64,000 bases of DNA from Gemmatimonadota bacterium (GCA_009692185.1 SHZT01000006.1:99923-163922), one strand, 5' to 3'; counted from the stretch's first letter, positions 1-9,829 are shown. Notes: a model not told the origin generated them from the letters alone. Numbers and translations are program-made.

Positions 1-362
1 CCCTGACCGGCCAGCCCAGCGCCACCGTGCCGGCCTCGGCGGCGATCGGCAAGTTCCTGCCCAATATTCCGACGTGGCGCGCGGGGTTCACTACCACCTA
101 CCGGCCGACCGGCGAACTCGCCTTCAGCGTCGCCGGGCGGTACAGCAGCATGCTCTACACCACGCTCGATAACGCCGCCCTGAAAAACCCGAACGTGTAC
201 CAGGGCTTCACCGGCTGGTTCGTCATGGACGCGCGGGCCAACTACACTCGTCAGCGGTTCGGCGTGTCGCTCGGCATCGACAACCTCAGCAACCGGAAAT
301 ACTTCCTGTTCCATCCGTTCCCCCAGCGCACCGTGGTGGTGGACGTTCGGTTCACGTTCTAG
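1..362 (+). CDS. TonB-dependent receptor, C-terminal end (5' truncated by window)
   Basis: ORF 27..362 is open upstream; ends in a beta-strand-rich segment with terminal aromatic ...VVVDVRFTF and 'GIDNLSNRKYFLF', typical of TonB receptor C-termini. Confidence 0.75.
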   Translation, partial: LTGQPSATVPASAAIGKFLPNIPTWRAGFTTTYRPTGELAFSVAGRYSSMLYTTLDNAALKNPNVYQGFTGWFVMDARANYTRQRFGVSLGIDNLSNRKYFLFHPFPQRTVVVDVRFTF

Positions 363-405
363 AAAACGGCCGGCCTCACTCACGTTTCACACAGGACAGG
401 CTGAC

Positions 406-1101
406 ATGCGACGACTACTGGCGTTTCTCGTTCTCTCGTTCCTCGCGACCATCCCCGCCCTGGCCCAGACACCCAAGGCCAATGCCGCACCCGCCGCGAA
501 GCAGGGCGGCGAAGAGGAAGAGGTGGAGCGGAAAATCGTCGGCGGCGGGAAGATCGCCACCGGGTGGACCGCCAAGACCGACCGGGACGCGCCGATCTCC
601 AAGGTGAAGGTCGAGACCACATCGGCCGGCGTGCACATCGAGACGGCGGCTTCGGTGGTGGTGTACAAACCCACCGACGTACTGAAGCGCAACTACCACC
701 TCGGCGCCTCGTTCACGCAGAACGACGGCATGCCCGGGCACGCCGAGCCGTACGGACTCATCTTCGGCGGCGTGATGAAGGGCGACACCCTGGCCTACAC
801 GTATTTCCTCATCGAGGGAGACGGCAAGTTCAGCGTCCGGCGCCGCACCGGCAACAAGTCCGAGGACCTCGCCAGCGGCTGGATGGAGCACAAGGCGCTG
901 GTCCAGATGGACAAGAAAGGCGTCGCCACGAACAAGCTGCTCGTCGAGCGCACATCCGCCGGCGCCGTCCGGTTCATGGTGAACGGCACCGAGGTCTTCA
1001 AGACCACGGCCGAGAAAGCGATGCCGGACGGGTTCGTCGGGTTCCGCGTGGGTCACAACCTGAGCGTGGACGTGGCCAGCGTGATGCGGATGCAGATGTG
1101 A
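406..1101 (+). CDS. Exported protein, LamG/DUF1080-like (concanavalin-like) fold
   Basis: Signal peptide MRRLLAFLVLSFLATIPALAQ; beta-rich body. Confidence 0.55.
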   Translation: MRRLLAFLVLSFLATIPALAQTPKANAAPAAKQGGEEEEVERKIVGGGKIATGWTAKTDRDAPISKVKVETTSAGVHIETAASVVVYKPTDVLKRNYHLGASFTQNDGMPGHAEPYGLIFGGVMKGDTLAYTYFLIEGDGKFSVRRRTGNKSEDLASGWMEHKALVQMDKKGVATNKLLVERTSAGAVRFMVNGTEVFKTTAEKAMPDGFVGFRVGHNLSVDVASVMRMQM

Positions 1102-1111
1102 GGACCGCGCA

Positions 1112-2443
1112 GTGAACACGTTCCTCCTATGGGCGGGCCTGGTCCTTCCAGGCTCGCCGATGGTTGTTCTCCACGCGAGGCTCGAGTCCACCGAGCCGGT
1201 CGAGGGCGACACGATTTCCGTGTACCCGAGCGTCATGCGGCTCGTGTTCAGCGAGCCGATCGAAGACGAGTTCGCCGAACTGACTTTGAGCGACGGCCAC
1301 GGGGTGGTCACCAGGCTCAAGCCGCGCATTGACCCGCACGATGTAAAGGCCCTGATCGGCGATTTCCCCGCGTTGCCCCCCGGCGGCTACCTGGTGGTCT
1401 GGCGGGTCGTGTCCGCCGACGGGCACCCGGTGGGCGGGCACTTCGTGTTCTATGTCGCGGTCGGGCCGCCCGGTTCCAGCAAGGCGGACCTCCTGGTGGG
1501 CACGCTTCCCCCGCCAGCACCACCGCAGGACCACGCGGCGGACGCGGCGGCCGGCATGAGCGGCGAGCCGCCGATCCTCGCCGCGATCACGCGTGGCGCG
1601 GCGCTGGGCTCGCTGATGGCGCTCACCGGGCTCCTGGTCGTCGCCACGTTCTGGGTGCCGGTCCGGAGCAACACGATCGCGTCGCTCGAGAAATGGCTGG
1701 CGATTGCCACTCCCCTGCTCCTCACCGCCGACTTCCTGCTCTGGCTCCAGCACGCGGCATCTGCCACTGGTGTGGATATCGACAGCATCGTGATGTCGCT
1801 CTCCACCCAGAACGGCGGCATTTACGCGGCCCGAGTCGGCCTGGCCGCCATCGCGGCCTGGGCACTGCTCCTGGTGCGGCGGCCGGGGTTGGCGGCGGTG
1901 TTCACGTCCGCGGCGATTCTCGTGACCAGCGCGACCGGTCACCCGGCGGCAATCCGTGCCTCCATCGCAATTCCCGGGAAGGCGGTGCATCTGGCAGGCG
2001 TCTCGTTGTGGCTGGGCGGGCTCCTGGTGCTGGTGCTGGACCGTCGGCCGAGGGAGGAGTACACGGCTGGTGCTCACCGGGTATCCAACCTAGCGCTGAT
2101 AGCGGTTGGGGCCGTGGCGCTCACCGGCGTTATCGAGACGCTGCTGTTCCTGCCGAAACTCGGCGATGTGCTGACTTCCGCCTATGGCCGCATGGTACTC
2201 GGCAAGCTGACCGGCCTGCTGGGCCTCGTGGCATTCGGCGCCTGGCACCGATACCGCGCCGTACCGCGCATCGTGACGGGCGGAACGCCCGATGCAATGC
2301 GGCGGTCGGTGGCGTGGGAAACCGGGCTGATGGCCGCCGTTGTGGTACTCGCCTCGTTCCTGGCGTACATCCCGCCACCGAGTGCCGGTGGCGGAGATAT
2401 GATGCATCTGCATTCGGTCCCGGCTGCGACTGAAGACCCCTGA
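1112..2443 (+). CDS. CopC-CopD fusion, copper resistance/uptake membrane protein
   Basis: HARLESTEPVEG...RLVFSEPIE and SADGHPVGGHFVFYV (CopC-like) followed by a multi-TM CopD-like domain; GTG start. Confidence 0.85.
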   Translation: MNTFLLWAGLVLPGSPMVVLHARLESTEPVEGDTISVYPSVMRLVFSEPIEDEFAELTLSDGHGVVTRLKPRIDPHDVKALIGDFPALPPGGYLVVWRVVSADGHPVGGHFVFYVAVGPPGSSKADLLVGTLPPPAPPQDHAADAAAGMSGEPPILAAITRGAALGSLMALTGLLVVATFWVPVRSNTIASLEKWLAIATPLLLTADFLLWLQHAASATGVDIDSIVMSLSTQNGGIYAARVGLAAIAAWALLLVRRPGLAAVFTSAAILVTSATGHPAAIRASIAIPGKAVHLAGVSLWLGGLLVLVLDRRPREEYTAGAHRVSNLALIAVGAVALTGVIETLLFLPKLGDVLTSAYGRMVLGKLTGLLGLVAFGAWHRYRAVPRIVTGGTPDAMRRSVAWETGLMAAVVVLASFLAYIPPPSAGGGDMMHLHSVPAATEDP

Positions 2444-2459
2444 CCCAAGGACGGGCCCC

Positions 2460-3680
2460 ATGAACACCTCCCGGCTGTCGGCCATTCTCGCCCTTACCGC
2501 GGTTGTCCTCCTCGCGAGCGCGCACGTCACCGTGTCGCCGCGGGAAATCGTGTCGAAGGGCGGCGGCGTATTCCTGGTGAACGTCCCGACGGAGCGGCCG
2601 GTGGCCACCGTGAAGATCCGGGTCGAGTTCCCCGAAGGCCTGCGGGTCTCGCGCATACGCGCGAAAGCCGGCTGGACGGCCGCCGTCGAACGCGATACCT
2701 CCAAGGCCATCACCGCGGTGACATGGTCGGGCGGGAAGATCGGGCCGGACGAGTTCGATGAGTTTGCCTTCAACGCGCGGGTGAACGCGCCGCCGTCGAA
2801 GCTCGCGTTCAAGGCATACCAGACGTACGAAGGCGGCGAGACCGTGGCGTGGACAAGCACGGACACGCCGACGCCGAAGGACCAGCACCCCGCGCCCCAG
2901 ATTACCATCACCCCCGTGCAGTCGAAATACGCGACGGCGGCCCGGGAAAACTGGCTGGGCGCGACCGCGATGCTCCTGGGCTTTGCCGCCCTGACCATGT
3001 CCATGCGCAACGGCCGGAACGGCAAGAAGGTCGCGGGCCTGATGTTGTTCGCCTTGGCCGCCTTGGCCGCCGCGGCGCCGCTGGCCGCCCAGGACCATGC
3101 CGCGCGTCCCGTCGCCGTTCATGCCGATGCTCAGGCCGCCGCTCCCACCGGCCGACCCGGCACGGCCGCCGAGCAGATCGCGGGCGCGGTGATCGCCGCC
3201 CCGCCCGAACTGCGTGACGATGCCACCGTGCTGGGATACGCGCCGGACGGGAAGTTCATCCAGCTGCGCAAGGGCACGGGCGACATGATCTGCCTGGCCG
3301 ATGACCCGAAGGAGGCGAGGTTCCACGTCGCCTGCTACCACAAGTCGCTGGAGCCGTTCATGGCCCGCGGCCGCGAACTCACCGCCCAGGGCGTGGAAGG
3401 CTGGCCGCGCGACAGCGTACGGAACTCGGAGATTGCCTCCGGCAGGATCAAGATGCCGGCGGCGGGCGGGCTCTACACGCTGACCGCGAGGGCCGGCTGC
3501 TACGACGCCGCAACCGGCAAGCTCTGCGATCACACCAACCCGGTCCACTCAGTGTACGTCCCGTTCGCGTCCATCGAATCCACGGGACTGCTCGACCACC
3601 CGACCGACGAACACACACCGTTCCTCATGAACGCCGGCACGGCCAAGGCTCACATCATGTTCGGGAAGCACGAGCACTAG
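2460..3680 (+). CDS. YcnI-like (DUF1775) protein fused through a two-helix hairpin to a second exported domain
   Basis: ASAHVTVSPREIVSKGG... DUF1775 pattern; TM at WLGATAMLLGFAALTMSM, basic loop RNGRNGKK, second hydrophobic segment VAGLMLFALAALAAAAPLAAQ, then about 190 aa. Confidence 0.75.
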   Translation: MNTSRLSAILALTAVVLLASAHVTVSPREIVSKGGGVFLVNVPTERPVATVKIRVEFPEGLRVSRIRAKAGWTAAVERDTSKAITAVTWSGGKIGPDEFDEFAFNARVNAPPSKLAFKAYQTYEGGETVAWTSTDTPTPKDQHPAPQITITPVQSKYATAARENWLGATAMLLGFAALTMSMRNGRNGKKVAGLMLFALAALAAAAPLAAQDHAARPVAVHADAQAAAPTGRPGTAAEQIAGAVIAAPPELRDDATVLGYAPDGKFIQLRKGTGDMICLADDPKEARFHVACYHKSLEPFMARGRELTAQGVEGWPRDSVRNSEIASGRIKMPAAGGLYTLTARAGCYDAATGKLCDHTNPVHSVYVPFASIESTGLLDHPTDEHTPFLMNAGTAKAHIMFGKHEH

Positions 3681-3988
3681 GACGGGCCTGTTCAACGTCC
3701 AGGGCACTCGTACGTATCCCAATGTGTCCCTGCAGTTTGCCGGTGCGGGGCACCCTGGCGCGACGTTCGCCGGTGCTTTCACCAGCGACACCGCCCTGGC
3801 AGGAACGGTCACGGGGTTCGGACCGGCGCCCCGGCCGCTCACGCCGAGCCGGCCAACGTGTTACTGCCCTTGGCTGTTCCAGAGCCGGCAGAGAGCCGGT
3901 CCGCCGCATCGTGTGCGGCCCCGGTATTGTGTGGCCCCCCGGTTGGCCCCATTCAGCCAACTCGGGGTACATTGAGGAAGGAGGTACT

Positions 3989-4384
3989 ATGAAGAAGCTA
4001 TTCGCGGTTATCGTGGCGGGGGTTACGGCGGCGGCCTGCATGAGCGGGCCCCGAAAGGTGGCCGACCCGGGGAACTACCTGGAGGCCAACTCACCAGAAC
4101 GCATGTGGATCGTCCTGGAAGACGGAACCCGGCTGATGGTTGACGGACCCCGGGTAATCTCCGATACGGTGTTCGGCTGGGCGGATGGCGAGGAGTTCTC
4201 CATACCGGTGAGCGAGCTCAAGGAGGTCCGGGTCCGGCAGTTGTCGATTTTCCGGAGTGTCGTCCTCCCCACGGCGTTGACCGGAGCGGCCATTACGTCG
4301 GTGATCGCGTTCCGCAGTACCGAGGCGACGCACGACCCCGACACGGATTCCACGATAGACGTGCACAATCTGCCGCGGCCGTGA
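3989..4384 (+). CDS. Small lipoprotein
   Basis: SD GGAAGGAGG upstream; MKKLFAVIVAGVTAAACMSG lipobox; start placed downstream of the longest ORF start. Confidence 0.7.
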   Translation: MKKLFAVIVAGVTAAACMSGPRKVADPGNYLEANSPERMWIVLEDGTRLMVDGPRVISDTVFGWADGEEFSIPVSELKEVRVRQLSIFRSVVLPTALTGAAITSVIAFRSTEATHDPDTDSTIDVHNLPRP

Positions 4385-4403
4385 ACCGGCGCGAGCGTCG
4401 GGG

Positions 4404-4409
4404 TAGACT
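4404..4409 (+). promoter_or_regulatory. Candidate -10 box of leaderless promoter (TAGACT)
   Basis: 6 nt between hexamer and ATG 4416, no SD. Confidence 0.4.
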
Positions 4410-4415
4410 TCCCCG

Positions 4416-5582
4416 ATGCTCGCGGTCCGATTGTTCCTTCAAGTCGCCACGACCCTTTCTGCCCAGGGCGTCCTAGCCGGCACCCACGTCAATCCAATCC
4501 CGGGCTCAGGGACGCTCACCGAGCTGCGCGTCCTCCAGCCCGTCCTCATGCTGCACTCGACCGCCGTCGCTGACCATCTCTCGTTGCACGCCACGCTGAA
4601 CCTGGAAGGGCTCACGATTCCCAACGGCGTCCTCACGGTGGGGGCGTGGGGAGAAGGGTTCAACGACCGGCGGCACCCGCACACGTACGCGCACGAAGTC
4701 ATCATCACGGGCAACGATCTCCTGGGGCCCCGTGACGGCGCCATTAACATTTCGATAAGCGCCGGCAAGGGGTTCGTGCCATTCGGCAGTGACGACCCGA
4801 TGAGCCGCCCCGCGCTCGCCTACCCCGTCAATCACCACTGGAGCCAAGTCCTCGAGCGGGCGGTCGCCCTGCTTGGCGTGCGAACCGGCCCGGTCTTGCT
4901 CGAGGCCGCACTGTTCAACGGTGACGAGCCCGAGCGGCCGGCGCAGTGGCCTCGCGTCGCCGGGCGGTTCGGCGACTCGTGGTCCGCCCGGGTCACCGCG
5001 TTCCCGGCGCCGTGGCTGGAAATCGCGGGCTCCCATGCCAGCGTGAATTCACCCGAACACCGCCCCGGGGCAGGATCGGTACAACAGAAGTGGCACCTCT
5101 CGGCGCGGGCGGAGCGAGGCGTCGGAATCGGGCAGGGGTATGCGCTGCTGGAATGGGCACGAACGACCGAGTTCGGGGGGTTCTTCGCCTTCAATTCACT
5201 ACTTGGCGAGGCCTCGTTGGCACTCCGCGGATCCCGGGGGTACTATCGGTTTGAGCGGACGGACCGGCCCGAGGAGTCTCGCACGATCAACCTGTTCCGG
5301 TCCCTGAGGCCGCACCTGGAAAACACGATCCTGGGCACTACGCGATGGTCGGTACATACTGCGGGCTCACGCGTGCGGCTGGGCATTCCGGTCCCCGCGC
5401 GACTGGAGGCAGTCGTCGAAGGATCCTACGCCCGGGCCGAGGGTCTGAGTGGCGGCCTGTTCCAGCCGATCAGTATCTATGGAAGGGACACAGTGTGGTC
5501 GTTGACCCTGGGGATCAGCATTTCCACCGGCGATAAACATCGCATGGGTCGCTACGGCGCGGCCGCGGAGCACACCCACTGA
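4416..5582 (+). CDS. Predicted outer-membrane/porin-like hypothetical protein
   Basis: Full-length ORF, beta-rich; stop overlaps next start. Confidence 0.55.
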   Translation: MLAVRLFLQVATTLSAQGVLAGTHVNPIPGSGTLTELRVLQPVLMLHSTAVADHLSLHATLNLEGLTIPNGVLTVGAWGEGFNDRRHPHTYAHEVIITGNDLLGPRDGAINISISAGKGFVPFGSDDPMSRPALAYPVNHHWSQVLERAVALLGVRTGPVLLEAALFNGDEPERPAQWPRVAGRFGDSWSARVTAFPAPWLEIAGSHASVNSPEHRPGAGSVQQKWHLSARAERGVGIGQGYALLEWARTTEFGGFFAFNSLLGEASLALRGSRGYYRFERTDRPEESRTINLFRSLRPHLENTILGTTRWSVHTAGSRVRLGIPVPARLEAVVEGSYARAEGLSGGLFQPISIYGRDTVWSLTLGISISTGDKHRMGRYGAAAEHTH

Positions 5583-6778
5583 TGCGCGTTGTCGCATTGA
5601 GTGCCATTCTGCTTTTGACAGCCTGCAAGGACAACGGTCCGCCGGTCGTGGACCCCGTAACGATCCCCGCGCCGGCACTGGTGACGACGGTCCCGATCCC
5701 GGCCAACTATGGCGTCCACGATACGTTCATCCGCGACGGGCTCGTCTTCGTGTGCGCGTGGAACACGGGCGTCATCATCTACGATATCGGGAACGGGATC
5801 GTCGGCGGTACCGTGGCGAGCCCGAAAGAGGTCTCGCGGCTTGTTACTGCGAACAACGGCGTCCCGGCCGGGGCCGGTTCGGCGGGCGCGTATGTGCACA
5901 ACGCGTGGTGGTTCCACAACCCGGTCACCAGTGAGAAGAAGTACCTGTTCATCGGGCAGGAGGGGCCGGCCACGATTCCCACGCAGACGACCGGAGACAT
6001 TCACGTCGTGGACGTGTCCAACCTCGCGGCGCCGGTCGAAGTGGCGTTCTACCACATGAGCGGCACCACGCCCCAGGGCGTGCACAATTTCTGGATGGAC
6101 GAACCGGCGCAAATCCTCTACGCCGCCTACTACAACGGCGGAGTCGTGGCGCTCAACGTCTCGGGCACACTCACCGGAGACCTCGCCACCCGGGAAATCC
6201 ACCGGTTCAAGCCCGCCCCGACCACGTTCGTCTGGGGTGTCCAGCTGTCCGGGGTATCCCTCTATGCGACCGACATGCTGAACGGCCTCTCGCAGCTTCG
6301 CCTGACGGGCGGCACGTTCAGCTTGATTTCGGGCGGATCGAATGTCACGGAGCGGTACAGCGCGGACCTGTGGGTCGGAACCTCATTCGCGTATACCAGT
6401 ACGTGGGGCGGCTCGCCGCGGAACGGCATCCTGGGCAACGCGCTCAAGATCTGGCGGCTCGACGCGACCGGAGCGCCAATGCTTACGGACTCGATCGTAA
6501 TCGACAGCGTGAGCACGGTGAGCGACGTGAAGGGAAGCACGGATGGGAAGCTCTTGATCGCCAGCACCGAGGGGGGGCCTCGCGGCGGGTTGTGGGTCTA
6601 CAGCCTTACCAACCCGGCCAAGCCCACGCTCGTGGCGCGGGTTTCGGTGCAAGGCGGCTTGCACACGGCCAAGATCGCCGACATTGCCGGCAAGCGGTAT
6701 GTGTTCGCCGCGAAGAACCCCGGCACGCCCTCGGCGCCGGCGCTTCTCATCTATGACGTGACAGCCTTCGCACCCTGA
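5582..6778 (+). CDS. LVIVD-type beta-propeller lipoprotein
   Basis: MRVVALSAILLLTACKDNG lipobox; repeats such as 'GDIHVVDVSNLAAPVEVAFY' and 'GLWVYSLTNPAKPTLVARVSV'. Confidence 0.7.
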   Translation: MRVVALSAILLLTACKDNGPPVVDPVTIPAPALVTTVPIPANYGVHDTFIRDGLVFVCAWNTGVIIYDIGNGIVGGTVASPKEVSRLVTANNGVPAGAGSAGAYVHNAWWFHNPVTSEKKYLFIGQEGPATIPTQTTGDIHVVDVSNLAAPVEVAFYHMSGTTPQGVHNFWMDEPAQILYAAYYNGGVVALNVSGTLTGDLATREIHRFKPAPTTFVWGVQLSGVSLYATDMLNGLSQLRLTGGTFSLISGGSNVTERYSADLWVGTSFAYTSTWGGSPRNGILGNALKIWRLDATGAPMLTDSIVIDSVSTVSDVKGSTDGKLLIASTEGGPRGGLWVYSLTNPAKPTLVARVSVQGGLHTAKIADIAGKRYVFAAKNPGTPSAPALLIYDVTAFAP

Positions 6779-6828
6779 CTCCGACCTTCCGAGTAGATTC
6801 TCCCTCATTCATTTGACCGAATCGAGTC

Positions 6829-7998
6829 ATGACGACCAGCACCACTGCAACGACCCTGCCCCTTACGCACCTCAGCGAAGATGAGGAGATGTTTCGCGGC
6901 GCCGTGCGCGATTTCGCGCGTGCCGAGGTGCTGCCGCGGGTGAGGGCCATGGAGCAGAAGACAGAGTTTGACCGAACCCTCATCCCAAAGTTTGCCGAGC
7001 TGGGATTGATGGGAATCGACGTCCCGGTAGAAATGGGTGGAGCTGGAGGGACGTTCTTCATGTCCGTGCTGGCTGTTGAAGAGCTGTCCGCAGTGGATGC
7101 CTCAACGGCCATCCTGGTGGACGTGCAGAACACGCTTGTCACCAGCCCGATCCGGATCTGGGGCACGCCTGCGTTGCGCGAGCGCTATCTCCCCAAGCTG
7201 GCCGGCGGCGTGGTCGGCGCATATGCCCTTTCCGAGGCCGATTCCGGTTCCGACGCGTTCGGCCTGAAGACGAAGGCCGAGAAACAGGGCGCGGACTGGG
7301 TGCTGACCGGCCGGAAGCTCTTCATCACCAACGGCGCAGAGGCCGACGTGTTCGTCGTATTCGCGAACACCGACTTCTCCCAGGGCTACAAGGGGATCAC
7401 CGCGTTCGTGGTGGAGCGCGGGTTCAAGGGATTCTCGGTCGGCAAGAAGGAAGACAAGATGGGCATCCGGGCGTCGAGCACGACGGAGCTCATTCTCGAG
7501 GGGTGCGTGGTTCCGGGCGGCAACGTGATCGGCGAAGTGGGCAAGGGCTACAAGATCGCGATCGAAACATTGAACGGTGGGCGGATCGGGATCGGCGCGC
7601 AAATGATCGGCATCGCGCGCGGGGCGCTCGACGCCACGCTCAAGTACGTGAAAGAACGCCAGCAGTTCGGGAAGGCGATCGCGGATTTCCAGGCCGTGCA
7701 GTTCCAGCTGGCGCAGGCCGCCACCGAACTCGAAGCGAGCCGGCTGGTGGTGTACAACGCCGCCCGCACGCGCGATGCGGGGCAGGAGTACACCCGCGAG
7801 GCGGCCATGGCCAAGCTCTATTCGTCGCAAGCCACCGAACGGATCACGAGCCTCTGCGTGGAGCTATTCGGCGGGTACGGCTATACGAGGGAGTATCCGG
7901 TCGAGAAGTTCTACCGCGACGCGAAGATCGGGACGATTTACGAAGGCACGAGCAACATGCAGCTGCACACGATCGCGAAACAGTTGCTCAAGGACTGA
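6829..7998 (+). CDS. Acyl-CoA dehydrogenase
   Basis: ALSEADSGSDAFGLKTKAEK, ERQQFGKAIADFQAVQFQLA, ELFGGYGYTREYPVEKFYRDAKIGTIYEGTSNMQ. Confidence 0.95.
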   Translation: MTTSTTATTLPLTHLSEDEEMFRGAVRDFARAEVLPRVRAMEQKTEFDRTLIPKFAELGLMGIDVPVEMGGAGGTFFMSVLAVEELSAVDASTAILVDVQNTLVTSPIRIWGTPALRERYLPKLAGGVVGAYALSEADSGSDAFGLKTKAEKQGADWVLTGRKLFITNGAEADVFVVFANTDFSQGYKGITAFVVERGFKGFSVGKKEDKMGIRASSTTELILEGCVVPGGNVIGEVGKGYKIAIETLNGGRIGIGAQMIGIARGALDATLKYVKERQQFGKAIADFQAVQFQLAQAATELEASRLVVYNAARTRDAGQEYTREAAMAKLYSSQATERITSLCVELFGGYGYTREYPVEKFYRDAKIGTIYEGTSNMQLHTIAKQLLKD

Positions 7999-7999
7999 A

Positions 8000-8230
8000 C
8001 TAGTGAACCTGGGATTTGTTCAGAAGGTCCCCTAGTTCTTCCTCACCCAGTTCCTCGAGGGATCCCCGGCCTATCGGCAAGCTCGCGTACTTCCGTGGCC
8101 TCGGTTCGTCGAGGCAGGTGAACTGGACCACTGGCCGGTGGACCTTGGGGTTCAGGTACCCCGACGTCCGACCATGGCTGATGACCTCGGCGGACCACCG
8201 GATTCCGGCTGAATCGACCAGTTCGCGCAT
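8000..8230 (-). CDS. Small uncharacterised protein, last gene of ECF transporter operon
   Basis: ATG preceded by AAAGGCGAG, 7 nt after the ATPase stop; protein-like composition MRELVDSAGIRWSAEVISHGRTSGYLNPKVHRPVVQFTCLDEPRPRKYASLP... Confidence 0.65.
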   Translation of the reverse strand: MRELVDSAGIRWSAEVISHGRTSGYLNPKVHRPVVQFTCLDEPRPRKYASLPIGRGSLEELGEEELGDLLNKSQVH

Positions 8231-8237
8231 CTCGCCT

Positions 8238-9017
8238 TTACGCCGACATAGCCCTGATCGCCTGAACGACCTCCGCCATCTTCACCGGAGTCCCCGATAA
8301 CCGCAGGGCAACACTCACCCGGGCCGTCACCGCCCGCGAGGCCGCCACGAGCCCGCGCGCAGGCTCGTCAGCGGTAATCGCGCCGCGATCCATCACCACC
8401 GCGCGCTCCAGCGTCTCGGCCACGAACCCGAGATCGTGCGTCACGGCGATCACCGCCCCGCCCTTCTCCGCGAACCTATGCACCACCCCGGTCACCCGGT
8501 TCTTCGCTGTCCGATCGAGGCCCTGGGTGGGCTCATCGAGCACCAGGAGCTTCGGTTGCTGAGCCAGCGCGGCCGCCAGGGCGACCAGCTTCCGTTCGGC
8601 GGGAGGCAGGTCGTAGGGGTGCGTCTCTCGCCGTGAACTCAGCCCGACCATGTCCAGCGCCGCCGACGCGTGATCCGCCGTTTCCGCCGGTGTTCTCCCG
8701 AGCTGGCGCGGCCCGAACGCGACTTCTTCCTGCACGGTCGTGGCGAACAACTGCTGGTCCGCGTGTTGAAATGCGTACGCCGCGCGATCCGCGACATCTT
8801 CCGGCGCCTGCCCGCGGGTCGAGACGCCCGCCACCAGCACGTCCCCTCGCGACGGGTGCAGCAGTGCCACCATAAGCTTGGTGAGGGTCGTCTTGCCCGC
8901 GCCGTTCGGGCCGAGCAGCGCGACGGTTTCGCCGGCACCGACAGACAGGGTGACGCCGCGAATCACCGCCTCGGGTCCGTAGCCGAACCAGACGTCCTTG
9001 AGCTCGAGGACCGTCAC
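8238..9017 (-). CDS. ECF-type ABC transporter ATPase 1 (canonical Walker A, degenerate signature)
   Basis: LLGPNGAGKTTLTKL, AFQHADQQLF, LPPAERKL in signature position, LLVLDEPTQGLD, AVTHD; GTG start trimmed from ORF 8238..9170. Confidence 0.88.
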   Translation of the reverse strand: MTVLELKDVWFGYGPEAVIRGVTLSVGAGETVALLGPNGAGKTTLTKLMVALLHPSRGDVLVAGVSTRGQAPEDVADRAAYAFQHADQQLFATTVQEEVAFGPRQLGRTPAETADHASAALDMVGLSSRRETHPYDLPPAERKLVALAAALAQQPKLLVLDEPTQGLDRTAKNRVTGVVHRFAEKGGAVIAVTHDLGFVAETLERAVVMDRGAITADEPARGLVAASRAVTARVSVALRLSGTPVKMAEVVQAIRAMSA

Positions 9018-9829
9018 GCGTTGAACCTCAGGGCGAGGGCCTCGGGCGTGAGGGGGAACGGCCCAGAAAGCCCTGCGGCGTGCGCGATCTGCGCGACGGT
9101 GGTCGAGGCGCTGGCAGATACCGTCTTCTCCGAACCCAGCACGCCGTCCGGCGTTCCCTGCGCAATGCATCGACCGCGTTCAAGGAGAATGACCCGGGCC
9201 GCCACCTCGACCGCCCGATCCGTGTCGGTCGTGGCGAGGACGACCGCCGCTTCCCGGGCCAGCTCCGGCAGCATGCGATAGAACGCGTCGGCGGCTTCGG
9301 GGTCCAGCTCGACCGCCGGCTCGTCGAGCAAGTAGACCTCGGGCTCGAGCGCGATGATCCCGGCCAGTATGACGCGCTGCAGCTCGCCGCCGGAAAGCGT
9401 CGTCGGATCCCGTTCCGCGAGGTGACTCACGCCGGCGAGCGCCATGGCGCGTTCGACCGCGCGCGCGATGCGATCCCGCGGCCTGCCCAGATTGGCAGGC
9501 CCGAACGCCACCTCGTCGGCCACGCTGAACGCGACACCCGAGAGCTGGGTCCACGGTGCCGGCAGGAGCAGGCCGACCCGGCCGGCGATTTGGCGATGCG
9601 CGGCCTGCGCGCCGACTTCGACACCGAGCGTCACGGCCTTGCCGACCAGCGTGCCGCCGGTCAGGTGCGGGGCGAGCCCGGCAGCCACGAGCAGCAGCGT
9701 GCTGCACCCGGAGCCGAGGCTGCCGGTCACCAGCGTGACCGAGCCCGGCTCGATGAAGAACGAGATGTTCTCGATCGCGCACCGGTCTGCGCCGGGGTAG
9801 GTGAACGAGACCCTGTCGAAGGTGATCAG
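9014..9829 (-). CDS. ECF-type ABC transporter ATPase 2 (degenerate Walker A, canonical signature)
   Basis: VTGSLGSGCSTLLL (Lys replaced by Cys), LSGGELQR, VYLLDEPAVELD; probable CTG start overlapping the upstream TGA (start uncertain). Confidence 0.85.
   Translation of the reverse strand: MITFDRVSFTYPGADRCAIENISFFIEPGSVTLVTGSLGSGCSTLLLVAAGLAPHLTGGTLVGKAVTLGVEVGAQAAHRQIAGRVGLLLPAPWTQLSGVAFSVADEVAFGPANLGRPRDRIARAVERAMALAGVSHLAERDPTTLSGGELQRVILAGIIALEPEVYLLDEPAVELDPEAADAFYRMLPELAREAAVVLATTDTDRAVEVAARVILLERGRCIAQGTPDGVLGSEKTVSASASTTVAQIAHAAGLSGPFPLTPEALALRFNA

Noticed and set aside
2130-3548. 472-aa minus-strand ORF
   Set aside because: Antisense to CopCD and YcnI-like genes; no recognisable motif.
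3895-3965. Small hairpins (gccgca-tcgtg-tgcggc; gttggc...gccaac), considered as terminator or tRNA-like
   Set aside because: Short stems, no U-tract, no tRNA T-loop signature.
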